A DNA stretch of 6,284 nt from an uncultured Alphaproteobacteria bacterium (GTDB taxonomy: Bacteria > Pseudomonadota > Alphaproteobacteria > RUG11792): the NCBI GenBank assembly GCA_905236375.1, contig CAJOOW010000145.1, positions 1 to 6,284 on the forward strand, read 5' to 3'. Below, in pieces: positions 1-5,909 of the stretch. Position numbers and translations under genes: made by a program. The notes under the pieces are model-generated. The model made no database searches and was not told the DNA's origin. It was given only the letters and a program-made list of their open reading frames with translations. The first letter of the stretch is position 1, and the number at the start of each line of letters is the position of its first letter.

Positions 1-2
1 AA

Positions 3-104
3 TATAAACCTGGTCAGAGTAGAGATACAGCAGCCATAGTATTTAGCTTCTGGGTTTTGAAGACTGGCCAGCCTTTTTTGAAAAGACGAGACTATGGGAT
101 TTAA
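3..104 (+). CDS. C-terminal end of a probable membrane-bound lytic murein transglycosylase A (partial)
   Basis: An open frame enters from the left edge and stops at TAA 102-104, giving 33 residues. The stretch with FWVLKTG and the preceding GQSRDTAA resembles the C-terminus of MltA, where a Gly/Asp/Ala-rich turn leads into a final strand of the type 'FWVLLP'. MltA enzymes cleave the glycan strands of peptidoglycan in the periplasm, forming 1,6-anhydromuramyl products. The other support is context: in many alphaproteobacteria mltA lies directly upstream of an Smr-domain gene, and here the frame overlaps the smr start by 11 bases, which suggests translational coupling. Too little protein is present to see catalytic residues, so the name rests on a short C-terminal resemblance plus synteny. 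It could be another cell-envelope protein. Confidence 0.42.
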   Translation, partial: YKPGQSRDTAAIVFSFWVLKTGQPFLKRRDYGI

Positions 105-555
105 AGGCGATTTTAATATATGGAAAGATTTTATAAAATCTGTTAAAAAACTGGATCGAGCCAATAAAGCGGTATCAAGAAAGCCACAAGTTCGAATTGG
201 ACCAGATCCTGAAAAAAATCGTTTAGGATCGTTCATTGATAATCGCAAATCCATGGGTAATGTTAAAGTTGAAAAATTGATGAGATCTGAAATTAACAAG
301 TTCAAGCCGAAACGATCCATAGACTTACACGGCTATACTAGGAATATTGACAACACATTGGAAATATTTTGTTCAAAATGCATACTAGAAAACTCCCGAG
401 AAATCTTAATAATAACAGGGAAAGGATCCGGGATAGTTAAATCAGCAACCGCACATTGGTTAAGTTCTCATCCTGAATTAATTGTTGGGTTTTTTGAAAT
501 TAAAGATACAATGATGGAAAGTGGGGCTTTTGGAGTTAAACTTCGTTCGAAATAA
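94..555 (+). CDS. Smr-domain protein (MutS2-type C-terminal nuclease domain, stand-alone)
   Basis: This 153-residue protein carries a stand-alone Smr (small MutS-related) domain in its second half. Visible motifs are the DLHG signature (residues 77-80), the TGKG motif with following Gly and Ser (108-113), the helix with the HW pair (121-122), and the closing GAFGVKLR strand (144-151), equivalent to the family's 'GGxGAxxVxL'. The first ~70 residues are basic, probably flexible and not conserved. Smr domains are known as DNA- or RNA-nicking endonucleases; stand-alone bacterial versions have been tied to nucleic-acid cleavage, including on translating mRNA, but the substrate of this one cannot be told. 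Only a weak GACGAG precedes the ATG. The start lies inside the 3' end of the upstream frame, so the two are probably co-transcribed. The family is clear, the biological role is not. Confidence 0.88.
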   Translation: MGFKGDFNIWKDFIKSVKKLDRANKAVSRKPQVRIGPDPEKNRLGSFIDNRKSMGNVKVEKLMRSEINKFKPKRSIDLHGYTRNIDNTLEIFCSKCILENSREILIITGKGSGIVKSATAHWLSSHPELIVGFFEIKDTMMESGAFGVKLRSK

Positions 556-556
556 C

Positions 557-585
557 TTGAAATTGTCTCATATTTATCACAAAAT
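557..585 (+). promoter_or_regulatory. Possible dps promoter
   Basis: TTGAAA at 557-562 (5 of 6 to the -35 consensus) is followed after 17 bases by CAAAAT at 580-585 (4 of 6 to the -10). It lies in the 62-base gap between smr and dps, the only place for a dps-specific promoter. The -10 is poor and random matches are expected in AT-rich DNA, so this is tentative. No convincing OxyR, Fur or Irr operator is recognisable by eye. Confidence 0.28.
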
Positions 586-617
586 CTGTTTAAAGTAGTT
601 AATTTTATGAGATCATT

Positions 618-1076
618 GTGGCTCTATTTTCAAAAACACAAAGCAAATCTATCAAGGCTCTTTCAAAGGCATTGGCCGATACCTACGTCCTCTTAATGAA
701 AACTCAAAACATCCACTGGAATGTTGAAGGACCGGATTTTAGATCAATTCATCTTATGACCGAAGATCATTATAACAATCTCTTTGACGCCGCGGATGTC
801 ATTGCTGAGAGAATTCGCATGGTTGGCGGAAAATCGCCTGCAACTTTCGAGGAATTTTTAAAATTGGCTTCATTTGACGATAAATTAAAATCAACAAATC
901 AGAAAGGAATGCTGGAAGAACTGCTAAAAGCTCATGAGTCACTGGTTAAAGATTTGAAATCAGGAATAAAAGATATTTCGGGAAGTGATGATGGTGGCTC
1001 AATCGATGTTCTAAGTTCAAGATTGGGTTTTCATGAAAAGACTATCTGGATGTTAAAAGCAACTTTGAAAAAATAA
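618..1076 (+). CDS. dps: Dps-family ferroxidase / DNA-protecting protein
   Basis: This 152-residue four-helix-bundle protein belongs to the Dps branch of the ferritins, which form 12-subunit cages that oxidise Fe(II) with peroxide, store the iron and in some species coat DNA during stress. The ferroxidase ligands are all present with the spacing of the Listeria protein: His33 in the NIHWNVEGP motif, His45, Asp60 and Glu64, with the conserved Asp-x3-Glu ending in AERIR. Length is normal for the family. The start is GTG at 618: an in-frame stop at 600-602 leaves no ATG upstream, and no clear Shine-Dalgarno is seen. The N-terminus has several Lys residues (K6, K10, K14, K18), but a DNA-binding role is only inference. 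The next gene begins four bases after the stop, so the two are probably co-transcribed. Confidence 0.95.
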   Translation: MALFSKTQSKSIKALSKALADTYVLLMKTQNIHWNVEGPDFRSIHLMTEDHYNNLFDAADVIAERIRMVGGKSPATFEEFLKLASFDDKLKSTNQKGMLEELLKAHESLVKDLKSGIKDISGSDDGGSIDVLSSRLGFHEKTIWMLKATLKK

Positions 1077-1080
1077 ATGC

Positions 1081-1554
1081 ATGAAATTTTTCAAGATTGT
1101 AGTTGCGGCAATTTGTTTCGTATTATCATCGAACGCTTCATATCAGAAAAAAAGTGATGTTTTCTGGAACGAATTGCCACAAAATCTTGAAAATGGTGAA
1201 AAAATCTTAAGAAATGATAAATCAGACGAAGGAAAACTGGATTATGCTATTTTCTTATTTGTTTTTCATAAAGGCAAACACGAAGAAATTGCGCGTCTCT
1301 TAAAACCTCTAGTTGAAAAAGTTGAAAAGAAAGATCAATTTGACTATGGGAATTTCAAAGGCGGTGATTTGAAATACGACGGTTCAATTAAATCAATAAT
1401 TAACTCAATCATAATCGCGGGACTTTGCATTGAACCATATTATGTAATAACCTCCCCATTTATAAGAAAAGAACCGTCTTTAATCCGGGCCACGGAGCCT
1501 TATTTTGGAAGCAATCGTGATAATTTTTTGCCGCGTTGCGGGGGAAAGAAATAG
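1081..1554 (+). CDS. Exported protein of unknown family, N-terminal half of a frameshifted gene
   Basis: The 157-residue frame begins with a typical signal peptide: Lys2/Lys5, a hydrophobic core to about residue 17, and a probable cleavage near SSNAS (residues 16-20), so the product should enter the periplasm or be secreted. The mature part is Lys-rich and I recognise no known domain. It holds Cys116 and Cys153. The frame ends at TAG 1552-1554, just after a run of five G at 1540-1544. The +1 frame is open from 1484 and runs on to 1903 with similar composition. Removing one G gives a continuous protein of about 273 residues. This piece is therefore probably the front of a longer gene, broken by mutation, sequence error or, less likely, programmed frameshifting. 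The start sits four bases after dps, suggesting co-transcription. Confidence 0.7.
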   Translation: MKFFKIVVAAICFVLSSNASYQKKSDVFWNELPQNLENGEKILRNDKSDEGKLDYAIFLFVFHKGKHEEIARLLKPLVEKVEKKDQFDYGNFKGGDLKYDGSIKSIINSIIIAGLCIEPYYVITSPFIRKEPSLIRATEPYFGSNRDNFLPRCGGKK

Positions 1555-1903
1555 GGCAAAGGCTTTAAAAAACTTTCCATATTCTGAAGTAGAAGCATTT
1601 TTAAAGCCTTATAAAATTTTATGCCAAAAAGACAAGGGGACAACCAGGCACACAGTAATGGCAATGCAAGAATTAAACTATTCATATATGATCTATAATC
1701 CAAACCATTTCTTAAAGAAAACTTACCTAAAAATGAAGAACAGCTCACCATATAACAGAAAAGAATACAAAATCGCTATAGAATCACTAATTAGGTATTA
1801 TAGATCTGAATTTAAACTGAATGCTAAGGACTCAACCAAAGCTGCAAGAAACGCATTTAATGAGTGGTTAAATCTTTATAATTCCTCAGATATTGAAACA
1901 TAA
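1505..1903 (+). CDS. C-terminal half of the frameshifted exported protein
   Basis: This frame is +1 relative to the preceding one and overlaps its end. Its only upstream start is a TTG at 1505 with no ribosome-binding site, and the first residues would be hydrophobic (EAIVIIF) without the basic start of a signal peptide, so independent initiation looks unlikely. The next ATG is at 1658. From about GERNRAKAL onward the composition (Lys, Asn, Tyr, Ser) matches the upstream half and the frame runs to TAA 1901-1903. I recognise no family. The best reading is that roughly 120 residues from here belong on the C-terminus of the protein starting at 1081. If the break is genuine, this part is not translated and the gene is a pseudogene; if it is a sequencing error, the gene is intact. 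Confidence 0.5.
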   Translation: MEAIVIIFCRVAGERNRAKALKNFPYSEVEAFLKPYKILCQKDKGTTRHTVMAMQELNYSYMIYNPNHFLKKTYLKMKNSSPYNRKEYKIAIESLIRYYRSEFKLNAKDSTKAARNAFNEWLNLYNSSDIET

Positions 1904-1930
1904 GATAGCATTATTTCATATTTATTTTTT
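1894..1930 (+). terminator. Possible weak Rho-independent terminator
   Basis: TGAAA (1894-1898) and TAA (1901-1903) can pair with TTA (1911-1913) and TTTCA (1914-1918), leaving a 2-base bulge and the loop GATAGCA. The T-rich tract TTTATTTTTT follows at 1921-1930. The stem is entirely A/T-rich except for one G-C pair, so it would be weak. Its place at the stop codon of the exported gene and before the next promoter fits termination. Confidence 0.28.
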
Positions 1931-1940
1931 GTTTAATATA

Positions 1941-1949
1941 TGTTATAAT
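1941..1949 (+). promoter_or_regulatory. Extended -10 promoter for the yraN-BON-uppS-cdsA-dxr operon
   Basis: TGT followed by a perfect TATAAT (1944-1949) forms a consensus extended -10 element. No good -35 lies at the usual distance (TTTATT at 1921-1926), which is acceptable for extended -10 promoters. Transcription would start near 1956, leaving a leader of about 30 bases before the yraN ATG. As the genes that follow overlap or nearly touch, this may be the main promoter for all five. Confidence 0.6.
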
Positions 1950-1972
1950 ATAAGTAGATGATAGATTCTGAT

Positions 1973-1978
1973 AAGGAG
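1973..1978 (+). promoter_or_regulatory. Strong Shine-Dalgarno site of yraN
   Basis: AAGGAG lies six bases before the ATG at 1985. It is the best ribosome-binding site in the window and decides the yraN start, supporting the long N-terminal extension of that protein. Confidence 0.75.
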
Positions 1979-1984
1979 ATTTGA

Positions 1985-2434
1985 ATGTTATATCAGAGCA
2001 ATCTTGCAATCGATCGCAACTCTGCTATAAAAGACTTTGGACCTAAGCCTTATCATAATCTGAGTCGGGATTTTCTTTCAAATTATGAAAAAGGAATATC
2101 TGCTGAGTCTTGCGCCGAAAAAGAGTTAAAACTCAAAGGCTATGAAGTTCTCGGGAAACGAGTCAGAACAAAATATGGAGAAATTGATATTCTTGCTCGA
2201 AAAGGAAAGGATCTCGTCGCTGTTGAGGTTAAACAACGAAAAACTCTTGATGCAGCCAGAGAATGCATTTCTCTTCGTCAACAGAAGAGAATTTTGAACG
2301 CTTTTTTGTTTCTTATCTCTGAGATGAATGAATCATTTGAAAGTTATCGCATTGATGTGGTATGTTTAGATTCAGTTGGTAGATTTGAACATATTGAAAA
2401 TGCGTTTCCAATTGAAAGTCTTGTTGCTTGCTAA
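1985..2434 (+). CDS. yraN: YraN / UPF0102 family nuclease-like protein
   Basis: The protein has 149 residues. From residue 37 it follows the UPF0102 pattern: G37-x3-E41 with A44, then GEIDIL (65-70), VEVKQR (80-85) and the YRIDVV strand (121-126). Glu41, Asp68, Glu81 and Lys83 match the PD-(D/E)xK-type nuclease core of this Holliday-junction-resolvase-like fold. The biochemical role is not established for the family. Family members are usually about 120 residues; here about 35 extra residues precede the domain, and the strong AAGGAG before the ATG argues that they are made. The pairing with a downstream dual-BON lipoprotein recalls the enterobacterial yraN-diaA-yraP neighbourhood. It is the first gene of the probable operon, and its last 35 bases overlap the start of the BON gene. 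Confidence 0.88.
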   Translation: MLYQSNLAIDRNSAIKDFGPKPYHNLSRDFLSNYEKGISAESCAEKELKLKGYEVLGKRVRTKYGEIDILARKGKDLVAVEVKQRKTLDAARECISLRQQKRILNAFLFLISEMNESFESYRIDVVCLDSVGRFEHIENAFPIESLVAC

Positions 2435-2969
2435 TTCAATTTTAATTACCGGCTGTGTTCCGGTTATGGTTGGCGGTGGAATGGTTGCAGGAAGCTATAC
2501 CGCAGCAAGAGATAAAAAGCTTGGCGATAGTTTAAATGATGCAAAAATTGATGCCGAAATAAAAAACAGACTCTATAAAATCGATCATAAACTCCAAAGC
2601 GATGTTTCAGCAGTAACTGATCATGGCTGCGTCCTGCTTACTGGAGTTGTTTCTAATCCTGAATGGGTTAGTGTTGCGGAAAAAGAAGCCTGGGCAGTCA
2701 ATGGGGTCGTAGAAGTAAATAACCATATAACTACTGGTGATTTTTCAGCATCCCAGCTCATAAAGGACGATTATCTAACAACTGCCTGCAAATCATCATT
2801 GCTTTGCACGAAAGATGTCAAATCCATAAACTATAAAATCAAAACATATGACTCGGTCGTTTATGTCCTTGGAATTGCAAAAAGTCAGGAAGAACTCGAA
2901 AAAGCTTTGAATTCAGTTCAAAAAGTCAAAGGCGTTAAGAAAGTCGTTTCATACGTTAAATTGATATAA
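2400..2969 (+). CDS. Dual-BON-domain lipoprotein, DolP/YraP-like
   Basis: Starting at ATG 2400 the product has 189 residues and a lipoprotein signal: Arg2, Lys6, a hydrophobic segment and the lipobox ITGC with Cys19 as the lipidated residue. A TTG at 2376 would add eight residues, but it puts acidic Asp ahead of the signal and is less likely. Two BON domains follow, at about 46-112 (GCVLLTGVV then NGVVEVNNHI) and about 120-188 (VVYVLGIA then VKGVKKVVSYV), the layout of E. coli DolP (YraP). DolP is an outer-membrane lipoprotein that binds anionic phospholipid and supports BAM function and envelope integrity. A short Gly/Val/Met-rich stretch (21-34) links lipid anchor to domain 1. The gene overlaps yraN by 35 bases and ends six bases before uppS. 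The domain call is firm; the functional equivalence is inferred. Confidence 0.85.
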   Translation: MRFQLKVLLLANSILITGCVPVMVGGGMVAGSYTAARDKKLGDSLNDAKIDAEIKNRLYKIDHKLQSDVSAVTDHGCVLLTGVVSNPEWVSVAEKEAWAVNGVVEVNNHITTGDFSASQLIKDDYLTTACKSSLLCTKDVKSINYKIKTYDSVVYVLGIAKSQEELEKALNSVQKVKGVKKVVSYVKLI

Positions 2970-2975
2970 TTTTAT

Positions 2976-3656
2976 ATGACGCTTCCAAAACACATAGCCT
3001 TCATTATGGATGGCAATTCAACTTGGGCAAAAAGGAATAATAAGCCACAAATGGAAGGCTATCTCAAAGGAATGAGGACTATGTCTCAGATAATCCTCGA
3101 TGCAAAAGATCTTGGGATTGAGTTTGTGACATTCTATGCATTTTCGATGGAAAATTGGAAAAGGCCAGCGAAATGGGTTTCAGACTTTATGTCATTAGCC
3201 ATGAGATTTTTTAAAAATGATGAATCAATCCAGAAAGTTTTAAATGCCAAAGCTAAACTGAAACCGATAGGTGATATTTCAAAACTTTCTTCGGAATTTC
3301 AAAATATTTTAAAAAAATATGAAAATGAAACAGCAAGCAATGACGGCATTAGTGTCCAGCTTGCAATAAGTTATGGCTCAAGAAATGAAATAGTCAGAAC
3401 AGTTAAAAAGATGGCTCAAAATGGGATTGAAATTACTGAAGAGAATATTTCAAAAAACCTCGATACAGCCGATATTCCAGATCCTGACCTCATAATAAGA
3501 ACCAGCAAAAAACAACGTCTAAGCAATTTTCTGTTATGGCAAGTTTCTTATAGCGAGTTTTATTTTTCGGATTTATTGTGGCCTGATTTTGGTAAAGCCG
3601 AACTTCAAAAAGCAATTGATGATTTTTCAGAAAGGAAAAGAACTTATGGTAAATAA
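2976..3656 (+). CDS. uppS: Undecaprenyl diphosphate synthase family protein with altered allylic-substrate site
   Basis: This 226-residue cis-prenyltransferase belongs to the family that condenses isopentenyl diphosphate (IPP) onto farnesyl diphosphate (FPP) to make the C55 carrier for peptidoglycan and surface glycans. Catalytic Asp12 (E. coli D26) and Asn14 are present in IMDGN, as are YAFSMENW (54-61), Arg63 and the IPP-binding IIRTSKKQRLSNFLLWQ segment (173-189: Arg175, Arg181, Ser183), plus Glu194. However, residues aligned with G29, R30, R39, H43 and E81 of E. coli are Ser15, Thr16, Gln25, Tyr29 and Trp67. These positions normally bind the FPP diphosphate or shape the active site. The gene sits directly before cdsA and dxr, as is usual for uppS, and overlaps cdsA by 11 bases. 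Family membership is certain. Whether it makes undecaprenyl diphosphate alone, uses another allylic substrate, or acts as a partner subunit is open. Confidence 0.88.
   Translation: MTLPKHIAFIMDGNSTWAKRNNKPQMEGYLKGMRTMSQIILDAKDLGIEFVTFYAFSMENWKRPAKWVSDFMSLAMRFFKNDESIQKVLNAKAKLKPIGDISKLSSEFQNILKKYENETASNDGISVQLAISYGSRNEIVRTVKKMAQNGIEITEENISKNLDTADIPDPDLIIRTSKKQRLSNFLLWQVSYSEFYFSDLLWPDFGKAELQKAIDDFSERKRTYGK
3631..3636 (+). promoter_or_regulatory. Shine-Dalgarno site deciding the cdsA start
   Basis: AAAGGA lies nine bases before the ATG at 3646, inside the uppS coding end. It favours this ATG over an in-frame start at 3589, which would add 19 residues copied from an overlapping frame of uppS and lacking a membrane-protein character. 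Confidence 0.55.
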
Positions 3657-4761
3657 TTTTATCTTAAGAACATTGAGCACCATTGTCTTAATACCCATCG
3701 TGTTTTTATCGATTTCTCTTGGGGGCTTGTATTTTCAGTCTTTTTCTCTGCTTTGCCTTTATTTAATGCTAAACGAATGGTTTTCAATGAACAAGAAAAC
3801 AAAAACGCTTTTAAACATCATCTTTGGTATTATTATTGCGTTATTTGTGGCCTCAAATCTGGGATATTTTTCCTTTTCAGAAATAATACAGAAAATAGAC
3901 AGTTGGACAGAAAACTTATCTCCATACTTATCCAATCCAGATGACTTGGATCCGGATCTTTTAAGAGGAATCACACCTTCTCAAGCATTAACTGCAGTAA
4001 CATTCATCAGCATCTTAGCGATTGGCGGATTTAAGAAAACAGTCTGGAGCATCATCGGGATTATCACTACTGCTTTTGTGATAATATCTGGATTCGTTCT
4101 TTATCATGCGCAAACTGTAAAGCCATGGCCTAAATTTACATTTACGAACTTCGTTTTATTGGCTCTTATCGTTATCGTATCCGGCATTTTCATTCTTCGA
4201 ACCAAAAACAAAGAAAAGCTCATCTTTCCAACCGGAATTCTTTATATAACGATTCCAATGTTATTTTGGATGAATTTTTCTACACTGGATAATGCTGCGG
4301 TTTTCAGATTTCATATTATTTCAGCATTTGTTATTGTTTGGTCTTGCGATATCTTTGCATATCTCGGAGGAAGATTGATTGGAGGGCCGAAACTCGCTCC
4401 ATCAATTAGTCCTAAAAAAACTTGGTCTGGAGCGATTGTTGCATTTATAATGACTCTTTCGCTTGCTGCTATTTTCCTTATAAAAATGCCGAAAAATATC
4501 TTTGATCATCAAATCAAAATTCCATTGATGTTGCTATTACTATGCGCAGTCATGATAATCGCCTCTATTTTGGGAGATCTTTTGGAATCTAAAACGAAGA
4601 GAATCTTAGGAGTAAAAGATTCAGGGAGTCTCATTCCAGGTCACGGTGGAGTTTGCGATAGGCTTGATAGTTTTTTGATGGTTTCATATGTTTTAATCGG
4701 AATTTATCTAGCAATTGGCTTGTTTGGAGAAATAAGTGATCTTATGAGTATTGAAAAATGA
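3646..4761 (+). CDS. cdsA: Phosphatidate cytidylyltransferase (CDP-diglyceride synthase), enlarged
   Basis: An integral inner-membrane enzyme that makes CDP-diacylglycerol from phosphatidate and CTP, the precursor of bacterial phospholipids. The 371-residue product starts with RTLSTIVLIPIV (residues 8-19) and reaches the conserved EW pair at 44-45. The catalytic part is complete: CDIFAYLGGR (234-243), SPKKTW with following SG (255-262), and the full family signature from S315 to D341 (SKTKR, K324-D325, then PGHGG and DRLD). Typical CdsA proteins have about 270-285 residues. The excess lies at about 75-190, a hydrophilic Asp/Pro/Ser-rich loop (about 85-110) followed by additional hydrophobic segments (about 112-128, 134-153 and 168-184). 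The chosen ATG has its own ribosome-binding site. The gene overlaps uppS by 11 bases and dxr by 4 (ATGA), so translation is probably coupled. Confidence 0.93.
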   Translation: MVNNFILRTLSTIVLIPIVFLSISLGGLYFQSFSLLCLYLMLNEWFSMNKKTKTLLNIIFGIIIALFVASNLGYFSFSEIIQKIDSWTENLSPYLSNPDDLDPDLLRGITPSQALTAVTFISILAIGGFKKTVWSIIGIITTAFVIISGFVLYHAQTVKPWPKFTFTNFVLLALIVIVSGIFILRTKNKEKLIFPTGILYITIPMLFWMNFSTLDNAAVFRFHIISAFVIVWSCDIFAYLGGRLIGGPKLAPSISPKKTWSGAIVAFIMTLSLAAIFLIKMPKNIFDHQIKIPLMLLLLCAVMIIASILGDLLESKTKRILGVKDSGSLIPGHGGVCDRLDSFLMVSYVLIGIYLAIGLFGEISDLMSIEK

Positions 4762-5897
4762 ATAAAGCTACCATTCAAACCATAAGCATTTGGGGATCAA
4801 CGGGCATTATCGGGAGCAAAGCTTGCAAGATAGCAAAACAATCCGGATTTAAAATCATATCGCTTGTTGGAAATAAGAATTATCAAAAACTGATTGAACA
4901 GGCAAAACTTTATGAGCCTCAATATGTCGGGGTTTATGATCCAAAAGCTTTTGAAATTGTTAAAGAATCTTTGAATTCTTCGCAAACAGAAGTCCTTCCA
5001 GGATCGGAGTTTGAGAATTTAGCAAAAATAGAAACTGATTGTTGCATCATGGCGATTTCTGGAAGCTCTGCAATAAAACCAACTTTCGATTGTTTAGGCC
5101 ACGCAAAAAGGCTTGCGATTGCGTCGAAAGAAGCTATTATCTGTGGGGGCGAGCTTTTGATAAAAATGGCAAAACAACTTGGAACAGAAATAATTCCCGT
5201 TGATTCCGAACATAGTTCAATTTTCCAATGCCTCATCGGAGAATCCAAAAAAGATATCTTAGAGATTATATTAACGGCTTCTGGAGGGCCATTTATAGAC
5301 TTTGAAGAAAAAGATTTAGAAAAAGTGACTATTGAAGACGCCCTAAAACATCCGAATTGGAATATGGGAAAGAAAATCACAATAGACAGCGCGACCTTGA
5401 TTAATAAGGCTCTTGAGATTATTGAGGCAGCTTTTTTGTTTGACGCTGATGTAGACAAAGTCCGGCCATTGATCCATCCAGAATCTATTATTCATGGCCT
5501 CGTTAAGTTTAATGATAATTCTCTAAAAGCTGCTCTTGCATTTCCAGATATGACTTTTCCGATTTCTTATGCCATCAATTATCCAAATCGAAAAACTTGC
5601 GATCTATCACCCTTAGATTTTGAAAAACTCGCAAAACTTCATTTCAGAAAGCCAAAATCATGGCAGGAAAGGAATATGAAGCTGGCATATCAAGCATTCA
5701 ATGAAAGAAAAGTCATAGCGTTTAATACCGCGAATGAAATTGCTGTTTCAAAGTTTTTAAACGGAGAATTGAAGTTTAAAGATATTTATGGATTTGTCTC
5801 TGAAGTGTTAGAAAATACTAATTCAGAAAAAGCAGAATCCATCGATGGAATTTTTCAAATAATTGACTTTGTAAAACGAAATTATAATTGCAATTAG
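4758..5897 (+). CDS. dxr: 1-deoxy-D-xylulose 5-phosphate reductoisomerase
   Basis: This cytosolic enzyme converts 1-deoxy-D-xylulose 5-phosphate to 2-C-methyl-D-erythritol 4-phosphate with NADPH, the second step of the MEP isoprenoid pathway. Residues visible: the NADPH loop GSTGIIG (13-19), Lys124 in ASKEA, metal ligands Asp149 and Glu151 in PVDSEH, Ser175 in LTASGGPF, the flexible-loop HPNWNMG (198-204) with His198 and Trp201, Ser211, and Asn216, Lys217 and the third metal ligand Glu220 in INKALE. HPESIIH and FPDMTFPI follow. The length of 379 is close to the usual ~390. The stretch before the NTANE motif (323-327) reads NERKVIAF, where most relatives have a Gly-Gly and a Pro. The ATG overlaps the cdsA stop as ATGA. 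An intact dxr shows the organism makes isoprenoid precursors by MEP and does not rely wholly on a host for them. Confidence 0.95.
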   Translation: MNKATIQTISIWGSTGIIGSKACKIAKQSGFKIISLVGNKNYQKLIEQAKLYEPQYVGVYDPKAFEIVKESLNSSQTEVLPGSEFENLAKIETDCCIMAISGSSAIKPTFDCLGHAKRLAIASKEAIICGGELLIKMAKQLGTEIIPVDSEHSSIFQCLIGESKKDILEIILTASGGPFIDFEEKDLEKVTIEDALKHPNWNMGKKITIDSATLINKALEIIEAAFLFDADVDKVRPLIHPESIIHGLVKFNDNSLKAALAFPDMTFPISYAINYPNRKTCDLSPLDFEKLAKLHFRKPKSWQERNMKLAYQAFNERKVIAFNTANEIAVSKFLNGELKFKDIYGFVSEVLENTNSEKAESIDGIFQIIDFVKRNYNCN

Positions 5898-5909
5898 GCC
5901 GTTCAAGAA

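Noticed and set aside
590..602. TTAA-N5-TTAA upstream of dps, resembling a CtrA box
   Set aside because: The CtrA consensus needs seven bases between the TTAA half-sites; here there are five, and TTAA is common in this AT-rich DNA.
1500..1751. Minus-strand frame of 83 codons across the split exported gene
   Set aside because: It is antisense to the two plus-strand halves and has no recognisable domain or ribosome-binding site.
3753..3974. Overlapping small frames on both strands inside cdsA (plus 3753-3944, minus 3759-3974)
   Set aside because: Both are shadows of the CdsA coding frame, which is continuous here and codes for membrane segments and the extra loop.
4934..5458. A 174-codon open frame on the minus strand inside dxr
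   Set aside because: It lies wholly antisense to a clearly conserved dxr, has a Ser/Ile-rich composition typical of the complement of AT-rich coding DNA, and shows no motif. The shorter minus-strand frame at 4797-4985 is rejected for the same reason.
5885..5896. Perfect 12-base palindrome TAATTGCAATTA at the dxr end
   Set aside because: It encodes the last residues of Dxr, has no loop for a hairpin and no T tract, and AT-rich palindromes of this size arise by chance.
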